A stretch of 64,000 bases of DNA from assembly GCF_002741035.1 (NCBI RefSeq), contig NZ_CP016808.1, positions 6,000,501-6,064,500 of the forward strand. Reading direction: 5' to 3'. The translations under genes were made by a program, and so were the position numbers. Each line of letters opens with the position of its first letter. Within the stretch, counting starts at the first letter, position 1. A model generated the notes under the pieces. The model ran no database searches and was not told where the DNA came from. It saw nothing but the letters and a program-made list of their open reading frames with translations. The stretch is from Paenibacillus sp. BIHB 4019. Lineage in GTDB: Bacteria; Bacillota; Bacilli; Paenibacillales; Paenibacillaceae. This document shows positions 9,826 to 18,352 of the stretch, piece after piece.

Positions 9826-11388
9826 CTATTTTAGCGTAATGTCTTCCGCATAATACATTTCATCGAGCCTTGGCGTATAGCTGATGCCTGCTCCGACGCC
9901 GTAAATGCCTTTCATTTGATACAAATAAATAGTAGGACGGTCAACTGTAAATTGCTGTTGAACCTTCTGGTATTGCTTCTCGCGGTCTGCTAAATTCATG
10001 TTTTGCAGCGCCGATTGCAGCAGCTCTTCTACTTCTGGATTGTTATAATCCGTCTCGCCAGCCGCATTTTCTTTCTTGAAGCGATTGTAATTGTTCGAGG
10101 CATCAAACAAGGAATTTCCTACGCCCAGCAGGAACAGCTCGTTGAATTTCTTCGAGTTCAGCTTCTCGCTGAAGCTGCTGGCTTCCAAAATTTCCAAATT
10201 AACTTCAAAGCCTACATCCGTAAGCATTGCTGCTACGACCTCGGCCACCTCTTTGTATTGAACGGAAGCTGAGAACGATACTTTCGCGCCATTTTCATAA
10301 CCAGCTTCTTTCAATAAAGCTCTTGCACGCTCTTGGTCGTACTCAAACGTATCATACAAGCTCGGATCTGAACCGAAGTTGCCCGGCGTAACCGACGTTC
10401 TAGTCGGAATGCCTGCGCCGCCAGCGATGCTGTCGATAATAACCTGATTGTCGATCGCAAGATCAATCGCCTCGCGAACCTTCGGATCAGCCGTAATCGA
10501 ACCTTCCGTCATGCGCATAATGATATGAAGCACACGCTGAATTTTCGCTTGTTCTACACTCAGGCCATCGACGCCGTCAATACGGGCAATGTCCGTTGCC
10601 GGAACGCCAGCAGCAATATCAACGCCGCCTGTCAGCAGCTCGGATACACGAGTGGACGCTTCAGGAATGGAGCGGAAAACAACATTTTCCCATTTCGGCG
10701 TTCCACCGAAATAATCGGCATTTTTCACCAGCTCAATGCGGTCATCTTTCGTCCATTTGGAAAATTTATAAGGGCCTGTGCCTACCGGAGCTTTCAAGAA
10801 AGCTTCCATGCCGTTCTCCTCAATATATTTGGAAGGCAAAATGCCTGCGCCCATACGGGACAAACGATTAAGCATAATCGGATCTGGCGTTTCAGTAATA
10901 ATATCAACCGTATAATCATCAATAACATTGACTTCTTTAATATGCTTGTAATACGTATTTTGCTTCAATGTGGTATCCTTTGCGACACGCTCAAGCGAGA
11001 ACTTTACATCCGCCGCTGTGAATGGGTCGCCGTTGTGGAACTTGACGCCTTCGCGCAGCTTCAATCTCCATGTTGTATCATTGACCTGTTCCCACGAAGT
11101 GGCAAGCACGGGCACTTTGTTTTGCTCGTCGTCATTTTTCAGCAAATAATCAAACACATTGACGAGTACCGCTTCGCTCATCGTATTGTTGTTGTTGTGG
11201 GTATCGAAGCTTTCGATATCCGTCGAGTTAGCGATCGTTAAAGTCGTTTTGTCTGCGCCAGCTGGAGCGCTAGCCGTCCCGCCATTCGTTTGCGTCTCAT
11301 TTTTCGTCTCTGCGGCATTGCCGCATCCTGTAACAACCAGCATAACCGCTATTATTGCTGCAAAGCCCTGTACATACCATCTTTTCAA
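9826..11388 (-). CDS. Peptide-binding lipoprotein (family 5 SBP)
   Basis: 520 residues. The signal sequence ends at the lipobox VTGC (Cys near residue 22), so it is membrane-anchored. The body carries family 5 binding-protein landmarks: WRLKLREGVKFHNGDPFTAADVKFSLER and GTGPYKFSKWTKDDRIELVKN. It has a TTG start at 11388, 9 nt after AGGAGG, with no competing ATG. It delivers peptides to the adjacent ABC permease. The neighbouring M20 amidohydrolase and S9 peptidase suggest di/oligopeptides or N-acylated amino acids as cargo; the exact ligand is not shown. Confidence 0.92.
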   Translation of the reverse strand: MKRWYVQGFAAIIAVMLVVTGCGNAAETKNETQTNGGTASAPAGADKTTLTIANSTDIESFDTHNNNNTMSEAVLVNVFDYLLKNDDEQNKVPVLATSWEQVNDTTWRLKLREGVKFHNGDPFTAADVKFSLERVAKDTTLKQNTYYKHIKEVNVIDDYTVDIITETPDPIMLNRLSRMGAGILPSKYIEENGMEAFLKAPVGTGPYKFSKWTKDDRIELVKNADYFGGTPKWENVVFRSIPEASTRVSELLTGGVDIAAGVPATDIARIDGVDGLSVEQAKIQRVLHIIMRMTEGSITADPKVREAIDLAIDNQVIIDSIAGGAGIPTRTSVTPGNFGSDPSLYDTFEYDQERARALLKEAGYENGAKVSFSASVQYKEVAEVVAAMLTDVGFEVNLEILEASSFSEKLNSKKFNELFLLGVGNSLFDASNNYNRFKKENAAGETDYNNPEVEELLQSALQNMNLADREKQYQKVQQQFTVDRPTIYLYQMKGIYGVGAGISYTPRLDEMYYAEDITLK

Positions 11389-11464
11389 ATCGCACAGCCT
11401 CCTGAAATTCGTTTAGTTTGTTTGTTTGTTCAAATATAAGAATTTATAAGTTTAACCTTGCCAT

Positions 11465-12655
11465 TCACAATTGCGGATCAGCCAAATAGTTAAGTGCAAG
11501 GGCCGACAGCATTGCAGCTCCGTAAGGGAGAGCAGCTTCATCCAAATCAAATTGGGGATGATGCAGCGGGTAGGATGTATAGGCCTCTCCGCTTCCAACC
11601 CCCAAGCGGAAAAACACGCTTGGCACAGCTTCTGAATAAAAAGCAAAGTCCTCGCCGCCCATCGACGGCTTTACATAAATCCATTTTTTCCCGCCGAGTA
11701 CCTGCTCGCTTGTCGTGGTAAGAAAATCAACCATCGCTTCATCGTTTTGCACAACTGGATAGCCCATCTGGTAGTTCAATTCGTAATCCGCGCCAAAGGA
11801 TGAGGTCACGCCGCGAATGATGTCCTCTAGCAGCTGCGGCATCCGATCGCGTACTGCCGGTGTCAGTGTCCTGACTGTGCCGACCATCTCCACTTCAGGT
11901 GCAATCGCTGCTCCCATGTAGCCTCCGTTGATTTTGCCAATGGTCACGACCACCGGCTCAAGCGGATCAACCAGACGGCTCGCTACATGCTGCAAGGCTG
12001 ATATCACCTGTGCCGCTACCGTAATCGCGTCTACTCCCTCATGAGGACGGGCAGCGTGGCCGCCTTTGCCGATCACCTTGATCTTTATGCTGTCCGCTGA
12101 AGCGAAGGCAACTCCCTTCGTTACTGAAATGGAGCCTGTCGGCAGCGCAGGAAAGACATGAAGCCCTGCCATTACGTCCACAGCGGGATTTTGAAGCACA
12201 CCGTCGTCCATCATCGCTTTCGCTCCAGCAAGCCCTTCTTCGGCAGGCTGAAATACAAATTTGATATTTCCGCTTGCCGGCTTCCCTAAACCTGCTAGCA
12301 GCTGGGCTGCGCCCATAAGCATGCTCGTATGAGCATCATGGCCGCATAAATGTGCTTTTCCCGGTATTTTCGATTTATAAGGAACGCTCTTCAAATCCTC
12401 GATCGGCAAGGCATCCATATCTGCCCGAAGCGCGATGGTGGGACCAGGCTTTTCGCCGCGAAGCAGTGCGACAACGCCTGTTTTCCCAATATTCGTCTGA
12501 ACCTCCAAGCCTAGCTGCCGCAAATGCTCGGCGACGATTCCCGAAGTTCTTACTTCCTCAAATCCAGTTTCAGGGTATTGATGGAGATCTCTGCGCCATG
12601 CTACTAGTTGTTCCTTCTGCTGATTTGCAAGAGCAAGAAGCTCATTTAATTTCAA
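11465..12655 (-). CDS. M20 family amidohydrolase/carboxypeptidase
   Basis: 396 residues, the usual length for the M20D (aminoacylase / N-acyl-amino-acid hydrolase / HipO) family. Metal-binding motifs visible are HLCGHDAHTSML near 100, the GLAGAKAMMDDG/HVFP region, and a C-terminal MGGEDFAFY. A small dimerisation domain separates the two catalytic halves. The start is probably TTG at 12655, 9 nt after AGGAGG; a GTG at 12664 directly abuts the ribosome binding site and is less likely. Located just before the binding protein, it probably hydrolyses amide bonds of imported substrates. Confidence 0.9.
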   Translation of the reverse strand: MKLNELLALANQQKEQLVAWRRDLHQYPETGFEEVRTSGIVAEHLRQLGLEVQTNIGKTGVVALLRGEKPGPTIALRADMDALPIEDLKSVPYKSKIPGKAHLCGHDAHTSMLMGAAQLLAGLGKPASGNIKFVFQPAEEGLAGAKAMMDDGVLQNPAVDVMAGLHVFPALPTGSISVTKGVAFASADSIKIKVIGKGGHAARPHEGVDAITVAAQVISALQHVASRLVDPLEPVVVTIGKINGGYMGAAIAPEVEMVGTVRTLTPAVRDRMPQLLEDIIRGVTSSFGADYELNYQMGYPVVQNDEAMVDFLTTTSEQVLGGKKWIYVKPSMGGEDFAFYSEAVPSVFFRLGVGSGEAYTSYPLHHPQFDLDEAALPYGAAMLSALALNYLADPQL

Positions 12656-12688
12656 TTTGTTCACCCTCCTACAGTGCCGGTTGACCAG

Positions 12689-13402
12689 TTAACTGTCTCC
12701 TTCGACAACGACACGCGCATAAATCGCATGCACGGTTTCGTCGATATGCTGATTCATCGCTTCTTTCGCGCCGTTTCCATTGCCGGCTTGAAGCGCATCG
12801 AGCAGCAGCATATGCTTGTCATAACTTGTCCGTCTGACGTTCTCGTTATAGGGCATCAAATCCAGTGCAGGATTAATTTTGGTGCGAATTTTCCTGACTG
12901 CCTTCTCGAAATAATCGTTGCCGGAAGCTTTCGCAATCGACAAGTGAAATTTGACGTCCAAGGAGCGGAACATTTCACGCGTGCAATCCTCTTCCATGCT
13001 CGTTTCAATAAAACCCCGCAGCAGTTCTAGCTCTGCCGTGCTTATCCGCTTAGCAGCAAGGAAAGCCGCTTCCGGCTCTATAATGGAGCGATACTCGAAT
13101 ACTTTCAACATATCGTCCCAGCCGCCGCGCACCTCCTCGCGTGTTCTCTGGTGCGAGTTTATCGTTAAAGGAAGAACGAATGTGCCGCCCTTGGCTCCAA
13201 TTCGCTTCTCGATTAGCCCTTTGCCTTCAAGCTCGGATAATGCTTCCCTGACCGCAAGCCTGCTAGCCTTGAATACTGCTGCAAGCTCGCGTTCCGTCGG
13301 CAGTTGCTCCTCCGCCAGAAAATCTTTAAGGATAATCGCTTCCTCTAGCTGCTCCAAAATAAAATCGCTAACTTTTTTAGCGGATACTTTTTCGAACTGC
13401 AT
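12689..13402 (-). CDS. FadR/GntR-family regulator of peptide operon
   Basis: 237 residues. N-terminal winged helix (about 1-75, with LPTERELAAVFKASRLAVREALSELEGKGLIEKR) followed by an FCD ligand domain (about 95-225) with Asp/His residues that usually bind a metal. The ATG at 13402 follows GGAGGGG; the longer reading to 13441 runs into the promoter region. First gene of the operon, with a palindrome between its promoter and start, so self-regulation and control of the peptide genes is the likely role. Confidence 0.9.
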   Translation of the reverse strand: MQFEKVSAKKVSDFILEQLEEAIILKDFLAEEQLPTERELAAVFKASRLAVREALSELEGKGLIEKRIGAKGGTFVLPLTINSHQRTREEVRGGWDDMLKVFEYRSIIEPEAAFLAAKRISTAELELLRGFIETSMEEDCTREMFRSLDVKFHLSIAKASGNDYFEKAVRKIRTKINPALDLMPYNENVRRTSYDKHMLLLDALQAGNGNGAKEAMNQHIDETVHAIYARVVVEGDS

Positions 13403-13431
13403 TTGACCCCTCCAAATCAACAGAAAAACAT

Positions 13432-13447
13432 TAAGGTTCAAACCTTA
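13432..13447 (-). promoter_or_regulatory. Candidate GntR operator palindrome
   Basis: TAAGGTTCAAACCTTA is a 16-bp palindrome (7-bp arms, 2-nt centre). It lies just downstream of the -10 box and about 30 nt before the GntR-gene start codon, where a bound regulator would block transcription. Binding is inferred from position and symmetry. Confidence 0.55.
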
Positions 13448-13452
13448 GACCA

Positions 13453-13481
13453 AAACTACCATATCAATCCCTATCTGTCAA
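13453..13481 (-). promoter_or_regulatory. Promoter of peptide operon
   Basis: On the minus strand a perfect -35 TTGACA (13481-13476) is separated by 17 nt from a weak -10 TAGTTT (13458-13453). It drives the GntR gene and probably the whole nine-gene operon. Confidence 0.55.
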
Positions 13482-13540
13482 CTTGGTATTTGAATTTTCT
13501 TCGACAACGGCTTCCTTTATCCGACAAAATCCACCTAGTG

Positions 13541-13641
13541 CAAGTGTAAACGGCTGTTGCCGTCCTCTGGCGGCAAAGCTACCGTTTCGAGGGTGACCTA
13601 TGAGCCGATTATAAGTATGAACCTGATAAATTCTTAAATTT
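13541..13641 (+). repeat. Interspersed repeat copy 1 (subtype A)
   Basis: Begins CAAGTGTAAACGGC, continues with GCCGTCCTCTGGCGGC and CCGTTTCG, then an AT-rich arm with GCCGATTATAAGTATGAA. It is closely related, in opposite orientation, to 51760-51860, and shares its GC-rich first half with 39902-40007, 54911-55016 and 60919-61018. It has no coding capacity. The distal AT-rich arm is less symmetric than in the other copies. Confidence 0.7.
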
Positions 13642-13642
13642 C

Positions 13643-13693
13643 AAAAAAGACCGCCAAGTGGCATTTGGACGTATGCTCCAAACCCTTTGGCGG
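13643..13693 (-). terminator. Terminator after PAP2 gene
   Basis: Outer stem CCGCCAA/TTGGCGG (13651-13657 with 13687-13693) and inner stem TTTGGA/TCCAAA, with A's at 13643-13648 that read as a U-run on the minus strand. It terminates the PAP2 gene. Confidence 0.85.
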
Positions 13694-13737
13694 CCTGCTC
13701 TGCTGCTTTCTATTATTTTGGGTGCCTTTTGAACGCT

Positions 13738-14451
13738 TTAAGAAGCCTTTACACGAGTGAAGTATCGCGCGCACTGAATGACGACAATGAGCCAAACCAA
13801 GCTAATCAAATAAGCACCTACAACATCACTCGGATAATGCACGCCTAAATAAATTCGGCTGATCCCTATGCTGGCAATCATAATCGAGCTGAAGGCGAGC
13901 AGCCATATCCTCGCCTGCTCTAACGGAATATGACGCCAGCATAAGTATGTAACGATTCCATAAAAGGTAAACGCACTCATGGAATGACCGCTCGGAAAGC
14001 TGTAGCCAGCTTCAACAATAATCGCATGCAGACTTGGTCTTTCGCGATGAAACAACAGCTTCAGTCCAATGTTTAACAATGCGGAGCCAATTACAGCTGT
14101 TAAAAACACGATCGTCTCCCTGCGGCTTTTCCATGCAAACAGCAGAAACAGCGTAATGGGAACCGAGAGAAGGGCAACCATACTGCCTGACCCAATGAAA
14201 GAAAGAAATTTCATAATGCTTGTCCATGCCGGTGCCTCGAGCAATTGAATAGTATGGATCACCCCTTGATCCACGATTTTCACAAATTCGGTTTGCACGG
14301 TTAGCCCGATAAAAATAAATAGAACGAAGCTTACAAATGCAAGTAAATTCAGCTTTGAGTAAGAAAAAACAACCACTTCCTTCACCTTTTGATTTTCAGT
14401 CCTTTGTACAGCTTTTCCAAATTTTAAAGGACGATACCAGCATGCTAACAT
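13738..14451 (-). CDS. PAP2-family membrane phosphatase
   Basis: Up to 237 residues with about six membrane segments. The three PAP2/acid-phosphatase signatures are present: KLLFHRERP, YSFPSGHSMSAF, and SRIYLGVHYPSDVVGAY. Members dephosphorylate lipid pyrophosphates such as undecaprenyl pyrophosphate (BcrC type) or phosphatidylglycerol phosphate; the substrate here is not determined. The given start lacks a good ribosome binding site; a GTG at 14376 preceded by AAAGGTGA is a credible alternative that removes 25 unlikely N-terminal residues. Confidence 0.88.
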   Translation of the reverse strand: MLACWYRPLKFGKAVQRTENQKVKEVVVFSYSKLNLLAFVSFVLFIFIGLTVQTEFVKIVDQGVIHTIQLLEAPAWTSIMKFLSFIGSGSMVALLSVPITLFLLFAWKSRRETIVFLTAVIGSALLNIGLKLLFHRERPSLHAIIVEAGYSFPSGHSMSAFTFYGIVTYLCWRHIPLEQARIWLLAFSSIMIASIGISRIYLGVHYPSDVVGAYLISLVWLIVVIQCARYFTRVKAS

Positions 14452-14528
14452 TGTTGATCTGCAGGGTCAGGCAAGGCGGGTCAGCCTTTGAACCATTCAG
14501 CGGCAATTTTCCAGGCCAATAATGACCA

Positions 14529-14552
14529 AAAAGCCTGTGTGAACAGGCTTTT
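14529..14552. terminator. Bidirectional terminator
   Basis: AAAAGCCTGT / ACAGGCTTTT (14529-14538 with 14543-14552, 4-nt loop), a 10-bp perfect stem with its own U-tract on both strands. It separates the mini-protein genes at 14596-14989 from the PAP2 gene. Confidence 0.85.
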
Positions 14553-14595
14553 CCCCCTGTTTGCGCCCGCCTGTTCTCGCTCCCCCTATAAGAGC

Positions 14596-14769
14596 TCAGG
14601 GACGTTTTCGGATCAAGCGATTTAATGCTGCAGTCACCGCTTTTTCATTATCGCCGTCCGCATCTGCTTTCTCCAATGCAACTAATGCCAGACCATAACC
14701 GAATAGCGACAATGAGGCAGAAATTTTAAACAGATCGCTAGAGGTTATTTTTGGTTCATCAGACATCAT
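14596..14769 (-). CDS. Mini-protein A (57 residues)
   Basis: ATG ATG start with GAGGAGGGG a few nt upstream; translation MMSDEPKITSSDLFKISASL then FGYGLALVALEKADADGDNE, ending NRLIRKRP. One hydrophobic segment of about 15-18 residues is flanked by acidic and basic ends, so it may be a small membrane-associated protein. The central part (SDLFKISASLSLFGYGLALVALEKA) aligns with that of the next gene upstream, making them tandem paralogs. A strong terminator follows. Function unknown. Confidence 0.75.
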   Translation of the reverse strand: MMSDEPKITSSDLFKISASLSLFGYGLALVALEKADADGDNEKAVTAALNRLIRKRP

Positions 14770-14842
14770 TAGCCCCTCCTCAATAGGTGATCCTATCCTC
14801 CATCAGCCCTATACTTATAAAACGAAGCTGCTAATGGCTTTG

Positions 14843-14989
14843 TCAGGAGGTATCCTCTTTCTCTGCTCTCGCTTTCAGTACGGCAAATAGCCCAAAAAGA
14901 TCGCCAACCACTAATATAACAGCAGACCATAAGGCGAGATCATCGGCTGAAGGCTCATTCAATTCCGGTTTTGCGACGGTTTTTGACAT
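14843..14989 (-). CDS. Mini-protein B (48 residues), paralog of A
   Basis: ATG at 14989 after AAGGAG (10-nt spacing); translation MSKTVAKPELNEPSADDLAL then WSAVILVVGDLFGLFAVLKA, ending KARAEKEDTS. One hydrophobic helix lies in residues about 19-38. The pattern D-L-x(4)-A-x-L-x(3)-G-x(4)-L-x-A-x(2)-K-A is shared with the neighbouring 57-residue protein. No known motif. Confidence 0.72.
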   Translation of the reverse strand: MSKTVAKPELNEPSADDLALWSAVILVVGDLFGLFAVLKARAEKEDTS

Positions 14990-15101
14990 CCGGATTAAGC
15001 TCCTTCGTTACTAATAATGATAACAGCCTATGCGAAAAAGCATGGCGCGGTATAGGCATTTGTAACGTGTGCGGAAATTTTCATCAATCCCGCACATGAA
15101 G

Positions 15102-15132
15102 AAAACCGTCAAAGTCGGGCTTTGACGGTTTT
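15102..15132. terminator. Terminator after lipoprotein gene
   Basis: 13-bp perfect stem AAAACCGTCAAAG / CTTTGACGGTTTT (15102-15114 with 15120-15132, 5-nt loop) with U-tracts on both sides. It ends the 15146-16563 transcript. Confidence 0.88.
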
Positions 15133-15145
15133 TTAAAGCATTTGG

Positions 15146-15967
15146 CTAGTATTGCGGCTCTCCCGCCCGAACGTCAAAATCCTTCAAAAGAACAAGTGGT
15201 TTTTGGCCGCGATTGCTCTCCTCGCTCAAGCGTTTGCCTGCCGCTGCATCCCATGTTTTTTTCATATAATCGCCTGTCAGCAAATTATAATCTTCTTCAT
15301 CCGCATCCTCCATCAGCTGAGTGCCGGTGAAATACGAGCCCGTTGTGGCCCCAATCAAATACCAGCCCTCATCCTGATAACGAAAACGATACGTATTGTA
15401 CCATCTCCAGTTGCTCCCGCCAATATGACGAAGAACAAGAACGCCCTTCTCAATTGTCAAGCCTTCAAACGGATCGCCGTAAATGCCGCCTTCATTAGCG
15501 CTCAAAACCGCATGCTCTGCAATAACAGATCGCTTGTATGTGTGATCCACCTGTCCAAAAGCAATCATAATGGCGCGGTCTGGCGCTTCTTGCGAGATGT
15601 CTTCCTTCTCCAGCACAGCAGCGATGTCGACAAGGCCGTCGTTGTTCAAATCTCCTTCTGTTTGCTCCGGCTCTCCCTCAAAAATCTCCAGCACCTTCCA
15701 TCCAGCTGGAACGAGTGACTCGAAATCTGCTGCTTCAGCCTCGTCATCATTCGTGGCGCTTGCTATTGGCGATTCCGAATCCCCCTGACTCGTATCCAAT
15801 GCATGATCCTGACCCGCTGCATAACCCTGACTGAACGGATTAGGCGATGCGCTTGCCGAAATTGGATCAGCTTCAGGCTCAATGCTCCCAGTATTCGTAT
15901 TCGTGCCGCCGCTGCATGCGCTCGTGAATAGCAAACAGGCAATAACCAGCGTGTAACAAATTCTCAA
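15146..15967 (-). CDS. Lipoprotein with FG-GAP-like C-domain
   Basis: 273 residues. Signal sequence with lipobox FTSAC (Cys near residue 18), then a low-complexity Ser/Ala/Pro linker to about 85. The folded C-domain contains GDLNNDGLVDIAAVLEKED, a calcium-loop/FG-GAP-like motif, and a Trp-rich end. A TTG start at 15967 lies 7 nt after GAAGGGG; the gene overlaps the upstream DinB-fold gene by 4 nt (TTGA), so the two are co-translated. Function unknown; it is exposed on the outer face of the membrane. Confidence 0.82.
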   Translation of the reverse strand: MRICYTLVIACLLFTSACSGGTNTNTGSIEPEADPISASASPNPFSQGYAAGQDHALDTSQGDSESPIASATNDDEAEAADFESLVPAGWKVLEIFEGEPEQTEGDLNNDGLVDIAAVLEKEDISQEAPDRAIMIAFGQVDHTYKRSVIAEHAVLSANEGGIYGDPFEGLTIEKGVLVLRHIGGSNWRWYNTYRFRYQDEGWYLIGATTGSYFTGTQLMEDADEEDYNLLTGDYMKKTWDAAAGKRLSEESNRGQKPLVLLKDFDVRAGEPQY

Positions 15968-16563
15968 ATACGTTCCCCTTCTCTATCTCCATCCAACCGT
16001 TTTAGTTCCTCATCGGTAAAATGCTTAATCGCTTTCTCTTTGGCAAATTTCCCTGCATTGTATTGCTTTGATCCATTTTTTGGCACGGACAAGCTGTTCC
16101 ACTCGTGTTCCTTCAATCCTTTTGCAGCGTAAACGATTTGCCCAATATGATAGGGGTAATGCGCCAGCTGACGGTTGATCGCCTCCAGAACGGTATGCCC
16201 CTCGTTGCGAATATAAACAATTTGGCTAAGCTGCTCCGGCTGGAGCGAATCTATCGCCTGAAAAAAACAAGCCCATGCTTCGTCCCAGCTTGCGAGCAGC
16301 TCTTCCTTATTCGCCCAGTCATTTTCAAACTCGGCATCGCGATCCCGCCAATCCTTCTCGCCGTCTGCTGTCAGAAAATCCGTCCATCTGGACAAAATGT
16401 TGCCGCACATATGCTTGACGATCGTGCCAATGCTGTTTACATCCTCTTTAGGCTGCACAAACAGTTGCTCCGGCTCAAGCTGATTCATCGCTTTTTCAGC
16501 AAGCTTTTTGTAATAGTGGAACTGTGATTTAATGCTATCCAAATAAACAAGTTGTAAATTCAT
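15964..16563 (-). CDS. DinB-fold protein, DUF1572 type
   Basis: 199 residues of a four-helix DinB-like fold: YLDSIKSQFHYYKKLAEKAMNQLEPEQLF, then the metal-site histidine in GTIVKHMCGN (near 50) and further histidines in HYPYHIGQIVYAAK (near 136-140). The DinB superfamily includes thiol transferases and metal-dependent hydrolases; the reaction for DUF1572 proteins is not established. ATG after a GGGGG-type site. Confidence 0.85.
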   Translation of the reverse strand: MNLQLVYLDSIKSQFHYYKKLAEKAMNQLEPEQLFVQPKEDVNSIGTIVKHMCGNILSRWTDFLTADGEKDWRDRDAEFENDWANKEELLASWDEAWACFFQAIDSLQPEQLSQIVYIRNEGHTVLEAINRQLAHYPYHIGQIVYAAKGLKEHEWNSLSVPKNGSKQYNAGKFAKEKAIKHFTDEELKRLDGDREGERI

Positions 16564-16614
16564 CTCAACGCCCCCTATTTTCGAGTAAAAAATAGTCGTT
16601 CCACCGTTTGCATG

Positions 16615-17151
16615 CTACTCCATGCTCCAGCCCATGCGCTCACGCAGCCGGGTAATATGGGCGATATGATGATTGCCATGCCAAGCATAATTGCCCGCAT
16701 TCCAATCGAGCTGAATCGTATTTCCAGATTCGGGATGAATAAAAGCTCGCTTTAGCTGCTCGCGGCTTAGCGAGCGAAGCAGCAGCAGCCACCTGCTGTG
16801 CAGCGCATCGAGAAGCGCTAAAGACAACTCAATAGCACCTGTGCGCCCGTCACTTAGCTCTGCCCATCTTTCCTCATAATATGGACGAATAGTCGGCGTT
16901 TCTTCTGTTAGCGCCAGCTTAAATCGCGTATATGCATTCATATGGCTGTCCGCCAAATGATGCACTACCTGTCTCACCGTCCACCCATCCGGGCGATAAG
17001 GGGTATCGAGCTGTTCCTCGCTTAAATCGGATACAGCTGCTCGCAGCCGTGCCGGGACCGATTCAATATCGGCAAGCCATCCATCCAGTTGACGCTGCGT
17101 AATGTCGCCTTCATGCTCAAACAATCCGATGGGAAAGCGCAAATCATCCAT
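16615..17151 (-). CDS. YfiT/BstA-like DinB-fold bacillithiol transferase or hydrolase
   Basis: 178 residues starting MDDLRFPIGLFEHEGDIT. The conserved YfiT/BstA motifs are present: PYRPDGWTVRQVVHHLADSHMNAYTRFKLALTE and YAWHGNHHIAHI, supplying the three-histidine metal site. In Bacillus this family transfers bacillithiol to electrophiles. The ATG at 17151 is preceded by AGGAGG at 7 nt; an identical AGGAGGCTGG also precedes an in-frame ATG at 17172, but with a 12-nt gap, so 17151 is preferred. Confidence 0.88.
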   Translation of the reverse strand: MDDLRFPIGLFEHEGDITQRQLDGWLADIESVPARLRAAVSDLSEEQLDTPYRPDGWTVRQVVHHLADSHMNAYTRFKLALTEETPTIRPYYEERWAELSDGRTGAIELSLALLDALHSRWLLLLRSLSREQLKRAFIHPESGNTIQLDWNAGNYAWHGNHHIAHITRLRERMGWSME

Positions 17152-17326
17152 TTTCCAGCCTCCTGCAAGCATAAAAATGCCAGCCTCCTCATTCTTATTA
17201 AAATTATAATAGCATTTCCTCTTGTTTGGAAAGGCATTTATAATATCACGGGAATTCGTCTGGCAAAACCGGCATTTAACTACTCGATGGGGGACAAGCT
17301 GCTTTAGCGATCGAATGACTTTTTCA

Positions 17327-17936
<610 letters not shown>

Positions 17937-18043
17937 TTTATTTTTTGGTTATATTAATCATTATTCTTTACATGATTACTGACAGTAACCAATGCCCTGG
18001 CAGCTCCACTACGATTATATTTTTCAATTGAGGTAAAAAAATA

Positions 18044-18083
18044 GTACACCATTTTTGTTGCATTTACAACAAAAATGGTGTAC
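18044..18083. repeat. 17-bp perfect inverted repeat, 6-nt loop
   Basis: GTACACCATTTTTGTTG (18044-18060) is exactly complementary to 18067-18083, loop CATTTA. There is no U-tract beyond either arm and the stem is AT-rich, unlike a terminator. It could be a regulatory dyad, or the remnant of a mobile-element end. Function unknown. Confidence 0.6.
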
Positions 18084-18284
18084 GTATTTTCCACGCCAAC
18101 AGCTTTATTTTCTTTCAACATTAAAAACACGATAGATATATGCACGCTGGCAAATGAATAAGCTTTATAAGCTGTCGGCAGTACAGCCACACCTAGCAGC
18201 ACCGGCGTTCCAGCTGCATCATCGCGTCCACAACGTTATATTTCATTACACTACAAACCTAAAAAACATTTAAAGTCATATATG

Positions 18285-18314
18285 TTGACACTAAAAGTAG
18301 TGTTGCGTTACTCT
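18285..18314 (+). promoter_or_regulatory. Candidate sdaAB promoter
   Basis: Perfect -35 TTGACA at 18285-18290, then 18 nt and a weak -10 TACTCT (18109-equivalent position 18309-18314). A small dyad ACACT/AGTGT overlaps the spacer. Only the -35 is convincing. Confidence 0.4.
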
Positions 18315-18352
18315 AAATAGCAGTGATTACTGTACAGAACGGTGGTAAAGCG

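Noticed and set aside
10525..11241. 238-residue plus frame opposite the peptide-binding lipoprotein
   Set aside because: It is the complement of a clearly assigned family 5 binding protein, a codon-bias shadow rich in His/Arg/Cys with no start context.
17954..18202. 82-residue minus frame upstream of paiA
   Set aside because: It runs through the 17-bp inverted repeat, has only a GTG start without a ribosome binding site, and is largely AT-rich low-information sequence. A short GC-rich part may be a remnant, so it is mentioned only under the gene-free stretch.
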